NCBI GenBank assembly: GCA_044868295.1
Contig: JBIOWF010000335.1
Location: 1 to 49,056, forward strand
Reading direction: 5' to 3'
From: JBIOWF01 sp044868295
Lineage (GTDB): Bacteria; Actinomycetota; Actinomycetes; Streptosporangiales; Streptosporangiaceae
Length of the DNA: 49,056 nucleotides
This document shows positions 1-7,512 of the stretch, in pieces (position 1 is the first letter of the stretch; each line of letters begins with the position of its first letter). The notes below the pieces were generated by a model, which made no database searches, had not been told where the DNA came from, and was given only the letters and a program-made list of their open reading frames with translations. The position numbers were made by a program, and so were the translations under genes.

Positions 1-126
1 GCCTGTGGAGGCCACGTAAGACCGGTCACACGCCCTCGGGTGTGTGAGGGCAGTCGCCGGTGAAGCAGGAAGATCCGACCCGTGAGGGTGGGAATCCCCC
101 GGATTAATCCGTGGGGAGGAGGTCAA
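1..126 (+). mobile_element. Right end of an IS200/IS605-family element with omega-RNA scaffold
   Basis: This segment has the layout of the 3' end of actinobacterial tnpB elements: a CTGTGGAGG block just before a stop codon, then GGTGAAGCAGGAA (about 59-71), GTGAGGGTGGGAATCCCCC and a terminal hairpin (CCCCCGGATT/AATCCGTGGGG) ending in GGAGGAGGTCAA at about 126. In IS605-type elements this transcript is the omega-RNA that guides TnpB, and the bases after TCAA act as guide. The element body lies to the left of the window, so activity cannot be judged. The sequence directly after 126 is coding for an unrelated membrane protein, consistent with an insertion boundary. The assignment rests on recalled family pattern, not on a search. 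Confidence 0.7.
2..19 (+). CDS. tnpB: C-terminal codons of TnpB (partial, enters from the left)
   Basis: Frame 2 reads P-V-E-A-T-stop just upstream of the omega-RNA signature. Actinobacterial TnpB proteins often end in a similar PVEA-type tail that overlaps the RNA scaffold. Only five codons are present, so the family is inferred entirely from the adjacent element end. Confidence 0.35.
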   Translation, partial: PVEAT

Positions 127-523
127 CAGCCTGCCGATCGCGACGGCCCAGCTCGCGAGCCGGTTCGGCGCGGACGAGCGCTGGCGGGCGGTCGCCCGGC
201 CCGTCGAGTGGCTCACGCTGGCGGCGGGGCTCGGTCTGGCCGCCATCACCTACGTCGCGCTGCCGGGCGACCGCGTGATGATCGGTCTCGTGGAGCGGCT
301 GCTCCTGGGGTCCGAGGTGGCCGTCCTCGGCCTGCTGGCCGTACGGCTCCTGCGGCTCGCGTGGGGTCAAGCGGCAAGCGGGACCGCCGCGACGGGCCCG
401 CCGAATCCGCCGAATCCGCCGAGCGCGTCAAGCGGGACGCGGGCCCCCGAGTGGTGCTGCATTGATCATTTCGGGCCTCTCGGCGCCCGCGCGTGCCGAG
501 TTCGGCCCTGCCGGGGGCCGTAG
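127..523 (+). pseudogene. C-terminal half of a DUF998 membrane protein, interrupted by the IS605-type end
   Basis: Frame 2 is open from the element boundary and reads L-P-I-A-T-A-Q-L-A-S-R-F onward without a start codon. It contains two hydrophobic stretches (WLTLAAGLGLAAITYVAL and LLLGSEVAVLGLLAVRLL) separated by GDRVMIGLVER. This matches the last two membrane helices of DUF998 proteins, whose function is unknown. The tail after the last helix is Pro/Ser rich with a short CCGAATCCG repeat. The first internal ATG is at 275, in the middle of the membrane domain, so a functional product is unlikely. The 5' half would have to lie left of the element. Confidence 0.6.
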
Positions 524-562
524 CGGGCAGGGTGAAGCCGCCGGGCGGCGGTCGCCGGGGCG

Positions 563-1138
563 TCAGCGTTGCGCCGTGGTCAGCGTTTTCAGGGCGTGTT
601 CGACAAGCGTGACCAGCACGACCTTCGCCGAGGGGCGCCGCCGTACGTCGCAGAGGAGGACGGGCACGCCCGGGTCGAGGTCGAGGGCGATCCGCACATC
701 GTCGGGCTCGTGCCGGTCCGCGCCGTCGAAGCAGTTCACCGCGACGATGAAAGGCGTGCCGCGCTGCTCGAAGTAGTCGATGGAAGGGAAACAGTCGGTG
801 AGCCGACGGGTGTCGGCGAGCACGACCGCGCCCAGCGCGCCGTACGACAACTCATCCCACATGAACCAGAATCGCTCCTGTCCGGGCGTGCCGAACAGGT
901 AGACCACGAGGCCGTCGCGGATCGTGATCCGGCCGAAGTCCATCGCCACGGTCGTGGTGGTTTTCTTTTCCACCCCGTCGATGTCGTCCACGCCGATGCT
1001 GCGGTCCGAGAGGACCTCCTCGGTGCGGAGAGGGCGGATCTCGCTGATCGCGCCGACCAGCGTGGTCTTGCCGACGCCGAAGCCACCGGCAACCAGGATC
1101 TTGAGGGCGACCGGCTCCTCAGAGGGCGCGAAGACCAT
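563..1138 (-). CDS. cvnD: Conservon small GTPase (CvnD-type ATP/GTP-binding protein)
   Basis: A 191-residue P-loop protein. The Walker A motif GGFGVGKTT lies at residues 18-26, an FGTPGQERFW switch-II-like motif follows, and an NKxD variant (NCFD) lies near residue 138. This is the standard pattern of the MglA/Ras-like GTPase found as the last gene of actinobacterial conservons. In Streptomyces these proteins form a membrane-associated complex with CvnA, B and C, behaving like a G-protein-coupled system. It is the last gene of a reverse-strand operon. Its ATG (1138) lies 20 bases inside the end of cvnC, so translation is probably coupled. Confidence 0.92.
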   Translation of the reverse strand: MVFAPSEEPVALKILVAGGFGVGKTTLVGAISEIRPLRTEEVLSDRSIGVDDIDGVEKKTTTTVAMDFGRITIRDGLVVYLFGTPGQERFWFMWDELSYGALGAVVLADTRRLTDCFPSIDYFEQRGTPFIVAVNCFDGADRHEPDDVRIALDLDPGVPVLLCDVRRRPSAKVVLVTLVEHALKTLTTAQR

Positions 1139-1487
1139 TGATCACTTCCTTGAGAATGCGCACGCTGGGCAGGTGCGCCACCTGGGCCGGGGGCCGTACA
1201 CTGATCAGCCCTTGATCATGCAGATCGCCGAGCAGCACGCGGACGACGCCGATCGGCAGATCGACGTCGGACGCGATGTCCACGACGGAGATCGCGTGGC
1301 TCGCGATTTCGAGGATCCGCAGCTGCTCGGGGCCGATCAGGATCTCGTCCATCGGCTGGACACCGGTTGCGGTCACCATGGCGATCAGGTCGAAGTTGTC
1401 GCCTGAAGAGCGGGCACGGCCCCGCGTCAACGCGTAGGGCCGGACGACGGGCCCGGCCTCCTCGTCCATCCATTGGGGTCCCGTCAT
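1119..1487 (-). CDS. cvnC: Conservon DUF742 protein (CvnC)
   Basis: A 122-residue DUF742 protein starting M-T-G-P-Q-W-M-D-E-E, with the family core VVRPYALTRGR, then LIGPEQLRIL and a winged-helix-like segment (PIGVVRVLLGDLHDQGLI). DUF742 proteins are the third member of the cvnABCD unit and resemble small winged-helix proteins, though their role in the complex is not well defined. I chose the ATG at 1487 because homology begins there; longer in-frame starts run into cvnB in the wrong frame. It lies 79 bases after the cvnB stop and overlaps cvnD by 20 bases. Confidence 0.9.
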   Translation of the reverse strand: MTGPQWMDEEAGPVVRPYALTRGRARSSGDNFDLIAMVTATGVQPMDEILIGPEQLRILEIASHAISVVDIASDVDLPIGVVRVLLGDLHDQGLISVRPPAQVAHLPSVRILKEVINGLRAL

Positions 1488-1566
1488 GCGGTCTCCCCGC
1501 CGGGCGAGGCGGCGTGGAACAGCAGGCTGTTCCGATGCCGCTCGCTGGATCGCTCGCCGCGCGGGG

Positions 1567-1974
1567 TCATGGCGACATCCGCCGCGGATTGGTCGAAATG
1601 TGCTGGCCGACGCGCTTGACCAGCATGGCCATCTCGTAGGCGATGTGGCCGACGTCGGCGTCGGCCGCGGCCAGTACGGCAAGGCAGGTGCCCTGTCCCG
1701 CGGCGGTCACGAACAGGAACGCCGCCTCCATCTCGACGATGGTCTGGCGTACGTCTCCGCCGCCGAAATGCCGTCCCGCGCCCCGGGCCAGGCTCTGGAA
1801 GCCCGCGGACACGGCGGACAGGTGCTCGGAGTCCTCACGGCTGAGCCCCTGCGATGATCCCACGACGAGTCCGTCCGTGGAGAGAATCACCGCCTGGCGG
1901 ACGGCGCCGACCCTGCCAATGAGATCGTCGAGCAGCCAGTTGAGTTCGCCGGTCGACGTCACTTTGCCGGTCAT
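1567..1974 (-). CDS. cvnB: Roadblock/LC7 domain protein (CvnB)
   Basis: A 135-residue single-domain Roadblock/LC7 protein: ELNWLLDDLIGRV, then VRQAVILSTDGLVVGSS and an EAAFLFVTAAGQGTCLAVLA strand region. Roadblock proteins act as regulators or GAPs of MglA-like GTPases, and in conservons CvnB is thought to bridge the CvnA kinase and the CvnD GTPase. Its start codon overlaps the cvnA stop by ATGA (1971-1974), direct evidence for translational coupling. Confidence 0.93.
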   Translation of the reverse strand: MTGKVTSTGELNWLLDDLIGRVGAVRQAVILSTDGLVVGSSQGLSREDSEHLSAVSAGFQSLARGAGRHFGGGDVRQTIVEMEAAFLFVTAAGQGTCLAVLAAADADVGHIAYEMAMLVKRVGQHISTNPRRMSP

Positions 1975-4900
1975 TCGTCACCCTTCTCGCCGTACATGTT
2001 GTGTGAGTAACCGCCGTCAGCTTCCTCGCGGCCTCTCCGTGCTCCCCGCTGGAAGGCGGAGAACATGGCCCTGGCATCTTCGGGTGATCGCTCCTCGGCT
2101 GTGGGGGCCGACGGCGGTTGTGCCTGCGCTCGTTCACGAAGCTGCGGCGCGATGTTGGCCTGGCGAACCCGGCGGGGGAGACCGGCGTGCGTGCCGTTCA
2201 CCGAGGAGGGCACGGTGCCGAGCGAGGGGCTCGGGGACGCCGGTGGAGTCGCGGCCGGAGCCGGCGGGTTCGTCACCGGAGCCAGGGGGTTCGTCGCCGG
2301 GGCCGGCGGGCGCATGGCGGAGCGCGCGGACGTCCCGCGGGGAAGGCTTGTGCCGATGGAACCGGTCGGACCGGTCGGACCGGTCGCCGTGAGCGGGTTC
2401 GGCACCGTCGGCTCTGGAGCGGTGCGGGACGTTCCATCCGGAGCCACGCCGGGAGCCATCGGGCTGGAAGCCGCACCGAACGGATCCACAGTCCTGGGGG
2501 CAGGGGTGAAGGGGTCCACGGCGAAGGGGTCCACGGTCTCGGGGGCCGCGGCGAAGGGGTCCGCGGTCTCGGGGGCCGCGGCGAAGGGGTTCGCGAGGCC
2601 GGGGGCTGCGGCGGCGGGCGCGGCGAAGGGGTCCCAGGTGCCCGAAGAGGCGGCATCCGGAGTCGCGGAGGGGGCTACGGAGGAGCTCGGCGCAGAGGTC
2701 TCGCCGACCGCGCCGAAGCCGCTGGCCGGGCCGTCCTCAGGGATGTCGTTCCGGGCGGCCGATGGCGCGGGCTCGGTCCGCAGCGCGGCGGGTGTGAAGA
2801 ACGGCGAGGTCTCGGGGCCGGAGCGGTCCGCGTCCGGCTCCTCCTCCGTCGCCGCGTGCCGCGCCGACGTGAAGGCGCCTGAGGTGAGCGATTCCCCGGC
2901 AGGGCCGAGAGCAGGGCCGGAAAGAGCTGCGGCGGAGCCAGGAAGAGCAGCGGCGGAGCCAGGAAGAGCAGCGGCGGACCCGGGAGGAGAGGCGGAGCCT
3001 GAAGGAGCTGCGGCGGAGCCGGGGAGAGAGGCGGTGGAGCCGGGAAGGGCTGCTGCGGCGGGACCGGCGATCGCCGGGGCGGACCCGGAAGTGACCGCGG
3101 CCGTGGTACCCGAGGTCACGGCGGCGGTGATGCTGCCGGGAAGCGCGGTGGGCGTGCCGTCTCCGGCCATCAGCGACCTGGGAATGAGCACGATGGAGGT
3201 CGTCCCGCCGTACGGCGAGGCACGCAGGATCACGCCGACACCGTTGCGGGCGGCGAGCTGGCCGACGACGAACAGGCCGAGCCGATCGCTGTCGGCCAGG
3301 TCGAACTCCGGCGGGTTGGCCAGCCGGTCGTTGATGGCCGCGTATTCCTCGGGGGCCAGGCCGAGGCCGCGGTCCTCGATCTCCAGGACGAGGCCGTTGG
3401 CGACGGGTTCGCCGCGCACCTGCACCTTGGCCTGCGGCGGGGAGAAGATCGTGGCGTTCTCGAGCAGCTCGGCGATCAGGTGGACGATGTCGGCCACCGC
3501 CGCGCCCGCGAGCGACGCGTTGGGCAGCGGCGCCACGGCGACGCGGGTGTAGTCCTCCACCTCCGAGGTCGCCGCCCGGACCACGTCCATGAGGGGGACC
3601 GGCTGGCGCCAGGACCGGTTGGGCGCGGCGCCGGAAAGGATGATCAGGCCCTCGGCGTGCCGGCGCATGCGGGTGGTCAGGTGGTCGAGCCGGAAGAGGT
3701 CCTCCAGATTCTCCCGCTCGTTATCCCTGCGCTGCATGGCGTCGAGGAGCGTGAGCTGCCGGTGCAGCAGGCCCTGCTTGCGCCGCGCCAGGTTGAGGAA
3801 GACCTCGTTGACGCCGCGGCGCAGGTTGGCGTGGCCGACCGCGGCCTCCACCGCGGTTCGCTGCACGGCGCTGAACGCCTGCGCGACGTCTTCGACCTCG
3901 ACTGATCCGCCCGCCTGGATCGGTGGCGCCTCGGCTTCGACGTCGACCTCCTCGCCCCGCTGGAGCCGCTCCACGACGCGCGGGAGCCGTACGTCGGCGA
4001 GTTCGAGGGCGGCGTGGCGGAGCTGGGAGAGGTCGCGGACGAAGCGGCGGCCGAAGCGGAGGGAGAAGATGATCGTGGCGACGACAGCGGCGAGACCGAG
4101 GATTCCGGCCACCGCGATGCGGGCCACGATGCCGGTCGCCACCAAGTCAGAGCTCTGCTTGAGCGCGTCCGACGCCTTCATCCGGGCGTCGTCCAGCTTC
4201 AGGATGAGGGCGTCGACGGTGGTCTTCCACTGGTCGGTGTTGGCCGGCAACTCCCCGCCGGAGCGGACCTGGTCCACGACCCGGTTCTCCAGCGCGGCGA
4301 ACTGGCCGAAGAGCTGGGAGCTCAGCACCGCCTCGTACGGCGCGCGCATGCCGTCTTCGAGGATCGGCCGGTTCTTCTGGTAGAGGAACCGGCGGGTGGA
4401 CACCCACTCGCTGAAGGCGTCGTGCTCTTCCTTGGTCATCTCGCCCTTGGCGAGCGCACCGCGGATGAGGGCGTCCTCACGAGAGATCATCTCCTGCGCG
4501 TTGCCCATCGCCTGCATGGCGCCGGCCTGCTGGAAGATGTCGAGGTCGGGAACCGAACCGAGCCGCTCGTAGACGGCGAACAGCTCGTCCATGATCGAGT
4601 TGTAGGCGGTGACGGCCTCCAGCCGGCTGACCCTGCTCTGCGCGATCGACTCTCGGATGGAGCCGAGATGGTCGAGGGAGTCCAGGAGATCGTCGAGGGA
4701 GGCCGTCAGGGTCTGCCCGAGCGAGCCCCGGGTGTCCCCGTCCCTGGCCACCTTCTCGAATTTGTCCACGGCCGCGCTGGTCTTGGCCTGCTGGCCGGTG
4801 AACGCGGGCGAGCCGGTCAGGCCCGTGCTCAGTGCGTCCGCCGCGAGGGCGCGCTCGGCCTGGATCTGAAGCCCAAGATCGGTGGAGGTGGCGCCGATCG

Positions 4901-5048
4901 TGTCGTACATCTTGCCGGCCCGCAGCAGCGCGAGGCCGTCGCCGACCGTCAGGTTGAGGACAAAACCCCACAAAGCGCTCAGTGTGAGCAGCGGGATGAG
5001 CAGCAATAAAAAGATCTTGAACCGAATCGACCGGTTTCCTGAACCCAT
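1971..5048 (-). CDS. cvnA: Conservon sensor histidine-kinase-like protein (CvnA)
   Basis: A 1025-residue membrane protein. Residues about 8-30 form a signal anchor (FKIFLLLLIPLLTLSALWGF). An extracytoplasmic nitrate/nitrite-sensing (NIT-like) domain follows to about 290, then a second membrane helix (IAVAGILGLAAVVATIIFSL). After the HAMP/DHp-like region comes an HATPase domain with N-box LLENATIFSPP and a GLGL box. The C-terminal 400 residues are low-complexity Ala/Pro/Ser with PGSAA and DPF repeats, ending in a charged AMFSAFQRGARRGREE segment typical of CvnA. ATG 5048 is preferred over an upstream in-frame start because GGAG lies just before it and the signal anchor follows at once. It heads the cvnABCD operon. 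Confidence 0.9.
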   Translation of the reverse strand: MGSGNRSIRFKIFLLLLIPLLTLSALWGFVLNLTVGDGLALLRAGKMYDTIGATSTDLGLQIQAERALAADALSTGLTGSPAFTGQQAKTSAAVDKFEKVARDGDTRGSLGQTLTASLDDLLDSLDHLGSIRESIAQSRVSRLEAVTAYNSIMDELFAVYERLGSVPDLDIFQQAGAMQAMGNAQEMISREDALIRGALAKGEMTKEEHDAFSEWVSTRRFLYQKNRPILEDGMRAPYEAVLSSQLFGQFAALENRVVDQVRSGGELPANTDQWKTTVDALILKLDDARMKASDALKQSSDLVATGIVARIAVAGILGLAAVVATIIFSLRFGRRFVRDLSQLRHAALELADVRLPRVVERLQRGEEVDVEAEAPPIQAGGSVEVEDVAQAFSAVQRTAVEAAVGHANLRRGVNEVFLNLARRKQGLLHRQLTLLDAMQRRDNERENLEDLFRLDHLTTRMRRHAEGLIILSGAAPNRSWRQPVPLMDVVRAATSEVEDYTRVAVAPLPNASLAGAAVADIVHLIAELLENATIFSPPQAKVQVRGEPVANGLVLEIEDRGLGLAPEEYAAINDRLANPPEFDLADSDRLGLFVVGQLAARNGVGVILRASPYGGTTSIVLIPRSLMAGDGTPTALPGSITAAVTSGTTAAVTSGSAPAIAGPAAAALPGSTASLPGSAAAPSGSASPPGSAAALPGSAAALPGSAAALSGPALGPAGESLTSGAFTSARHAATEEEPDADRSGPETSPFFTPAALRTEPAPSAARNDIPEDGPASGFGAVGETSAPSSSVAPSATPDAASSGTWDPFAAPAAAAPGLANPFAAAPETADPFAAAPETVDPFAVDPFTPAPRTVDPFGAASSPMAPGVAPDGTSRTAPEPTVPNPLTATGPTGPTGSIGTSLPRGTSARSAMRPPAPATNPLAPVTNPPAPAATPPASPSPSLGTVPSSVNGTHAGLPRRVRQANIAPQLRERAQAQPPSAPTAEERSPEDARAMFSAFQRGARRGREEADGGYSHNMYGEKGDE
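2506..2610 (-). repeat. 30-bp tandem repeats coding DPF motifs inside cvnA
   Basis: Units at 2521-2550 and 2551-2580 are near-identical, with a third partial copy after 2581 and a shorter one before 2521. On the reverse strand each unit codes a ten-residue block around ADPFAAAPET or VDPFA. The whole stretch of the protein has about seven DPF or NPF tripeptides. A second array with a 21-bp period lies at about 2936-2980 and codes PGSAAAL. Confidence 0.85.
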
Positions 5049-5354
5049 GGCCACTCCTGCGTGCGTGGAGGCTCGCGCCGCATATATGGGGAAATGCACC
5101 TCCGGAAGATCGCACAGGAGACTAGCACCGATACAGGTCTGGCGCATTGGAGGATCTGATGTTTATCGTGATAACAGGGGACAGTGTCGGAATTGGTGCA
5201 GCTTCCGCGATGGCTCCCGGGCGCCGGGGGCGCCAACTTTCCCTTGTCGGGTGATCCTTCTCCCGGCCGGCCGCGGTGGTGACAGGAAGAGTTACGGCAG
5301 TGTTCGGCTGTCGTTGCCTGTCACGACACCGGTCCGGCCGTAGGGTCCGGCACC

Positions 5355-6476
5355 GTGACCGCCCCCTCCGTTCACCCGAGATCCGGTACGGCCGCGGCCC
5401 GGGACCCGCTCCTGGACAACGCCAAGTTCCTGGCGATCATCCTTGTGGTCTCCGGGCACCTGATCGAGGACCTGCGGGACGTACCGGCCGCGCACGCGCT
5501 GTACTTCTTCGTATATCTGTTCCATATGCCGCTGTTCATCGTGGTCAGCGGCTATCTGTCCAGGAACTTCACGTTCTCGCCGGGTAAGGCGAGAAAGTTG
5601 ATCAGCGGCCTGGCCGTGCCGTACGTCATTTTCGAAGTGGCCTATTCGCTGCCAAGGATGATCTTGTACGGCAAGCTGGACATCAGCCTCCTGGATCCGT
5701 ACTACCTGACCTGGTTCCTCATGTCGCTGTTCCTCTGGCGGCTGTCCACGCCGGTGTGGCTGCAACTGCGCCGGCCGCTGGTGGTCGCGGTGGGGCTCTC
5801 GCTGCTGTCCGGCACGAGCGCGCTGCCCGACGAGCTGTCCATGAACCGCACACTCGGCCTGCTGCCTTTCTATGTGGCCGGGCTCATGCTCACTCCGGAA
5901 CATCTGGAGATGCTCAGACAGCGGTGGGCGCGGTACGCGGGCGCCGCCGTCCTGGTCGCCGGGCTCTGCGGGGCGGTAGCCGTACACGGCATGGTGCGGA
6001 CCGAGTGGATCCGGTGGCGGCACGCGAACGCGGCGATCGGCGTGGACGACCTGACCGGCAGCCTGATCAGGCTGGGGATGCTGGCGGCGGGGGCGCTGCT
6101 GGTCGCGGCGTTCCTCGCGGTCACGCCCAGGCGCCGGATGTGGTTCTCGGGCCTGGGCGCGTCGACCATGTACGCCTATCTCCTGCACGGCTTCTTCGTG
6201 AAGGTGACCGAGCGGTTCCACGACGCGCTCGTCAATCCGCTGGGCGTCGCGTCGATGATCCTCTTCGGCGTGGCGCTCGCGACGCTGCTGTGCACCGGTC
6301 CGGTACGGCGGGCGACCAGGTGGGCGGTCGAGCCCGACGTCTCCTGGGCGTTCACCCGGCTTCGCCGTCCGGCGGAAAGAAAGTCACCCAAAGAGAACTC
6401 ATTATCTCAGATTTCCTCATTTGCGGGGAATCGTGAATCGGGTATTCGCCCGGGAGATGTCGGCCGAGAAATGTAG
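5355..6476 (+). CDS. Acyltransferase family 3 membrane protein (COG3594-like)
   Basis: A 373-residue polytopic protein. The N-terminal DNAKFLAIILVVSGHLIEDL carries the conserved His of acyltransferase-3 enzymes, followed by FHMPLFIVVSGYLSRNF, a pattern also seen in fucose 4-O-acetylase-like proteins (COG3594). About ten hydrophobic helices fill the rest up to residue 320, and a short hydrophilic tail follows. Such enzymes O-acetylate sugars of surface polymers using a cytoplasmic acyl donor; the substrate here is unknown, though a polysaccharide cluster lies 6 kb downstream. GTG at 5355 is used as start. It is a monocistronic gene divergent from cvnA. Confidence 0.8.
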   Translation: MTAPSVHPRSGTAAARDPLLDNAKFLAIILVVSGHLIEDLRDVPAAHALYFFVYLFHMPLFIVVSGYLSRNFTFSPGKARKLISGLAVPYVIFEVAYSLPRMILYGKLDISLLDPYYLTWFLMSLFLWRLSTPVWLQLRRPLVVAVGLSLLSGTSALPDELSMNRTLGLLPFYVAGLMLTPEHLEMLRQRWARYAGAAVLVAGLCGAVAVHGMVRTEWIRWRHANAAIGVDDLTGSLIRLGMLAAGALLVAAFLAVTPRRRMWFSGLGASTMYAYLLHGFFVKVTERFHDALVNPLGVASMILFGVALATLLCTGPVRRATRWAVEPDVSWAFTRLRRPAERKSPKENSLSQISSFAGNRESGIRPGDVGREM

Positions 6477-6514
6477 CCTGCTCGTTATTCGCTGCGATTT
6501 CCGAGAGGCCGATC

Positions 6515-7207
6515 ATGCTGAAAGCGGGCTATATCGTTCTGGCGGCTGTGATTGCCGTCACAGGATGCTCCTCGAATCACTCCGTTTCCGCGCCGGCTCC
6601 CGCCGAACCCGTCGCCCCCGAGTCCGTCGCCTCCGGGGCGGGCGATCTGGCGGAGGCCCTGCTGGTGCGGATCGACGGAATGCGAAAGTCGTACGGTCCG
6701 GAAACAGGGACGTTCGGCCGTCTTCGCGCCACCCGACGCGGAATTCAAACCCTTCGGGACGCCCACTCTGACCGGCCGCGATGCTCGTCCGCAGGCCAGA
6801 TGGACCGCACCGCGACGGTGGTGCGCGACGCGCCGGCGGCCGTGGTGTCCTTCACCTCCGCCACTCAGTCCGTCACGGAGGCGCTCATTTCCCTCCCGCC
6901 CGGAGAGGCGACCCGCCTGTTTCCGCCACGACCCCCTGCGGAATGTGCCTTATATACCGCCTCGGTCGGCGGAAGTACCGTCACATACGCGACCAGAGAG
7001 GTGAAGTTGCCGCCGTGGAGGGATGAGTCGCGCGCGTTGCTTACGACCGCCTCGGGTGGCGGGAAAAACGTCCGGATCGGTTCGGTTGTGGTGCGGTATC
7101 GGAACGTTGTGATGAGTCTGCTCGTTGTCGGAGAGAAGGTGAGTCGTGAAGACGTGGTACGGCGGGCCGAGCGGGCATACGGAGTGCTCCGCATGGTGAT
7201 GACGTAG
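6515..7207 (+). CDS. Putative lipoprotein of unknown function
   Basis: A 230-residue protein with a clear lipoprotein signal: short N-terminus, hydrophobic stretch and lipobox A-V-T-G-C with Cys18, then a Ser/Pro/Ala-rich linker. The mature part (about 45-230) is not recognised; it reads like a mixed alpha/beta domain with one internal cysteine pair candidate. A GAGAGG ribosome site precedes the ATG. The gene lies between the acyltransferase and the flotillin unit on the same strand, without overlap. GC content at its start is lower than that of its neighbours. Confidence 0.7.
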   Translation: MLKAGYIVLAAVIAVTGCSSNHSVSAPAPAEPVAPESVASGAGDLAEALLVRIDGMRKSYGPETGTFGRLRATRRGIQTLRDAHSDRPRCSSAGQMDRTATVVRDAPAAVVSFTSATQSVTEALISLPPGEATRLFPPRPPAECALYTASVGGSTVTYATREVKLPPWRDESRALLTTASGGGKNVRIGSVVVRYRNVVMSLLVVGEKVSREDVVRRAERAYGVLRMVMT

Positions 7208-7285
7208 CACGTCAAATCGGAGTAATCTGCGCATTCGCGATGTAAGTGAACACGACGCGTATGTGACGACGACGGGGTGACGCTG

Positions 7286-7486
7286 ATGATCGGCAAGCAG
7301 GGCAGGGTCACGGGCAAGATCGGTCCGGGCCTTGTCGGCGAGGTCATGGTGCCGATCCGCGGAGGCGTCGAGGCGTTCTACGCCCATCCGACCGTGCCGG
7401 ACGAGGAGATCCCCGTCGGAACGATCATCGTCGTCGTGGACTACTATCCGCCGCGCACGGTTTATGTCGCCCGCGCGATCGCCTGA
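7286..7486 (+). CDS. Short NfeD-like beta-barrel protein beside flotillin
   Basis: A 66-residue protein beginning M-I-G-K-Q-G-R-V-T-G-K-I. It is almost all beta-strand prone, with the core GLVGEVMVPIRGGVEAFYA and GTIIVVVDYYPPRTVYVARA. The pattern resembles the C-terminal OB-fold domain of NfeD proteins, which pair with SPFH/flotillin proteins; here that domain would stand alone without membrane helices. A GTG at 7277 would add three residues, but GGGGTG places better before the ATG at 7286. It lies 26 bases upstream of the flotillin gene and is probably co-transcribed with it. The NfeD relation is an inference. Confidence 0.65.
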   Translation: MIGKQGRVTGKIGPGLVGEVMVPIRGGVEAFYAHPTVPDEEIPVGTIIVVVDYYPPRTVYVARAIA

Positions 7487-7512
7487 TATATCCCCCATTC
7501 GCGGAGGCTCGG

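Noticed and set aside
2065..3552. Long forward frame opposite the cvnA tail
   Set aside because: Mirror of the low-complexity Ala/Pro/Ser repeats; no domain and no ribosome site.
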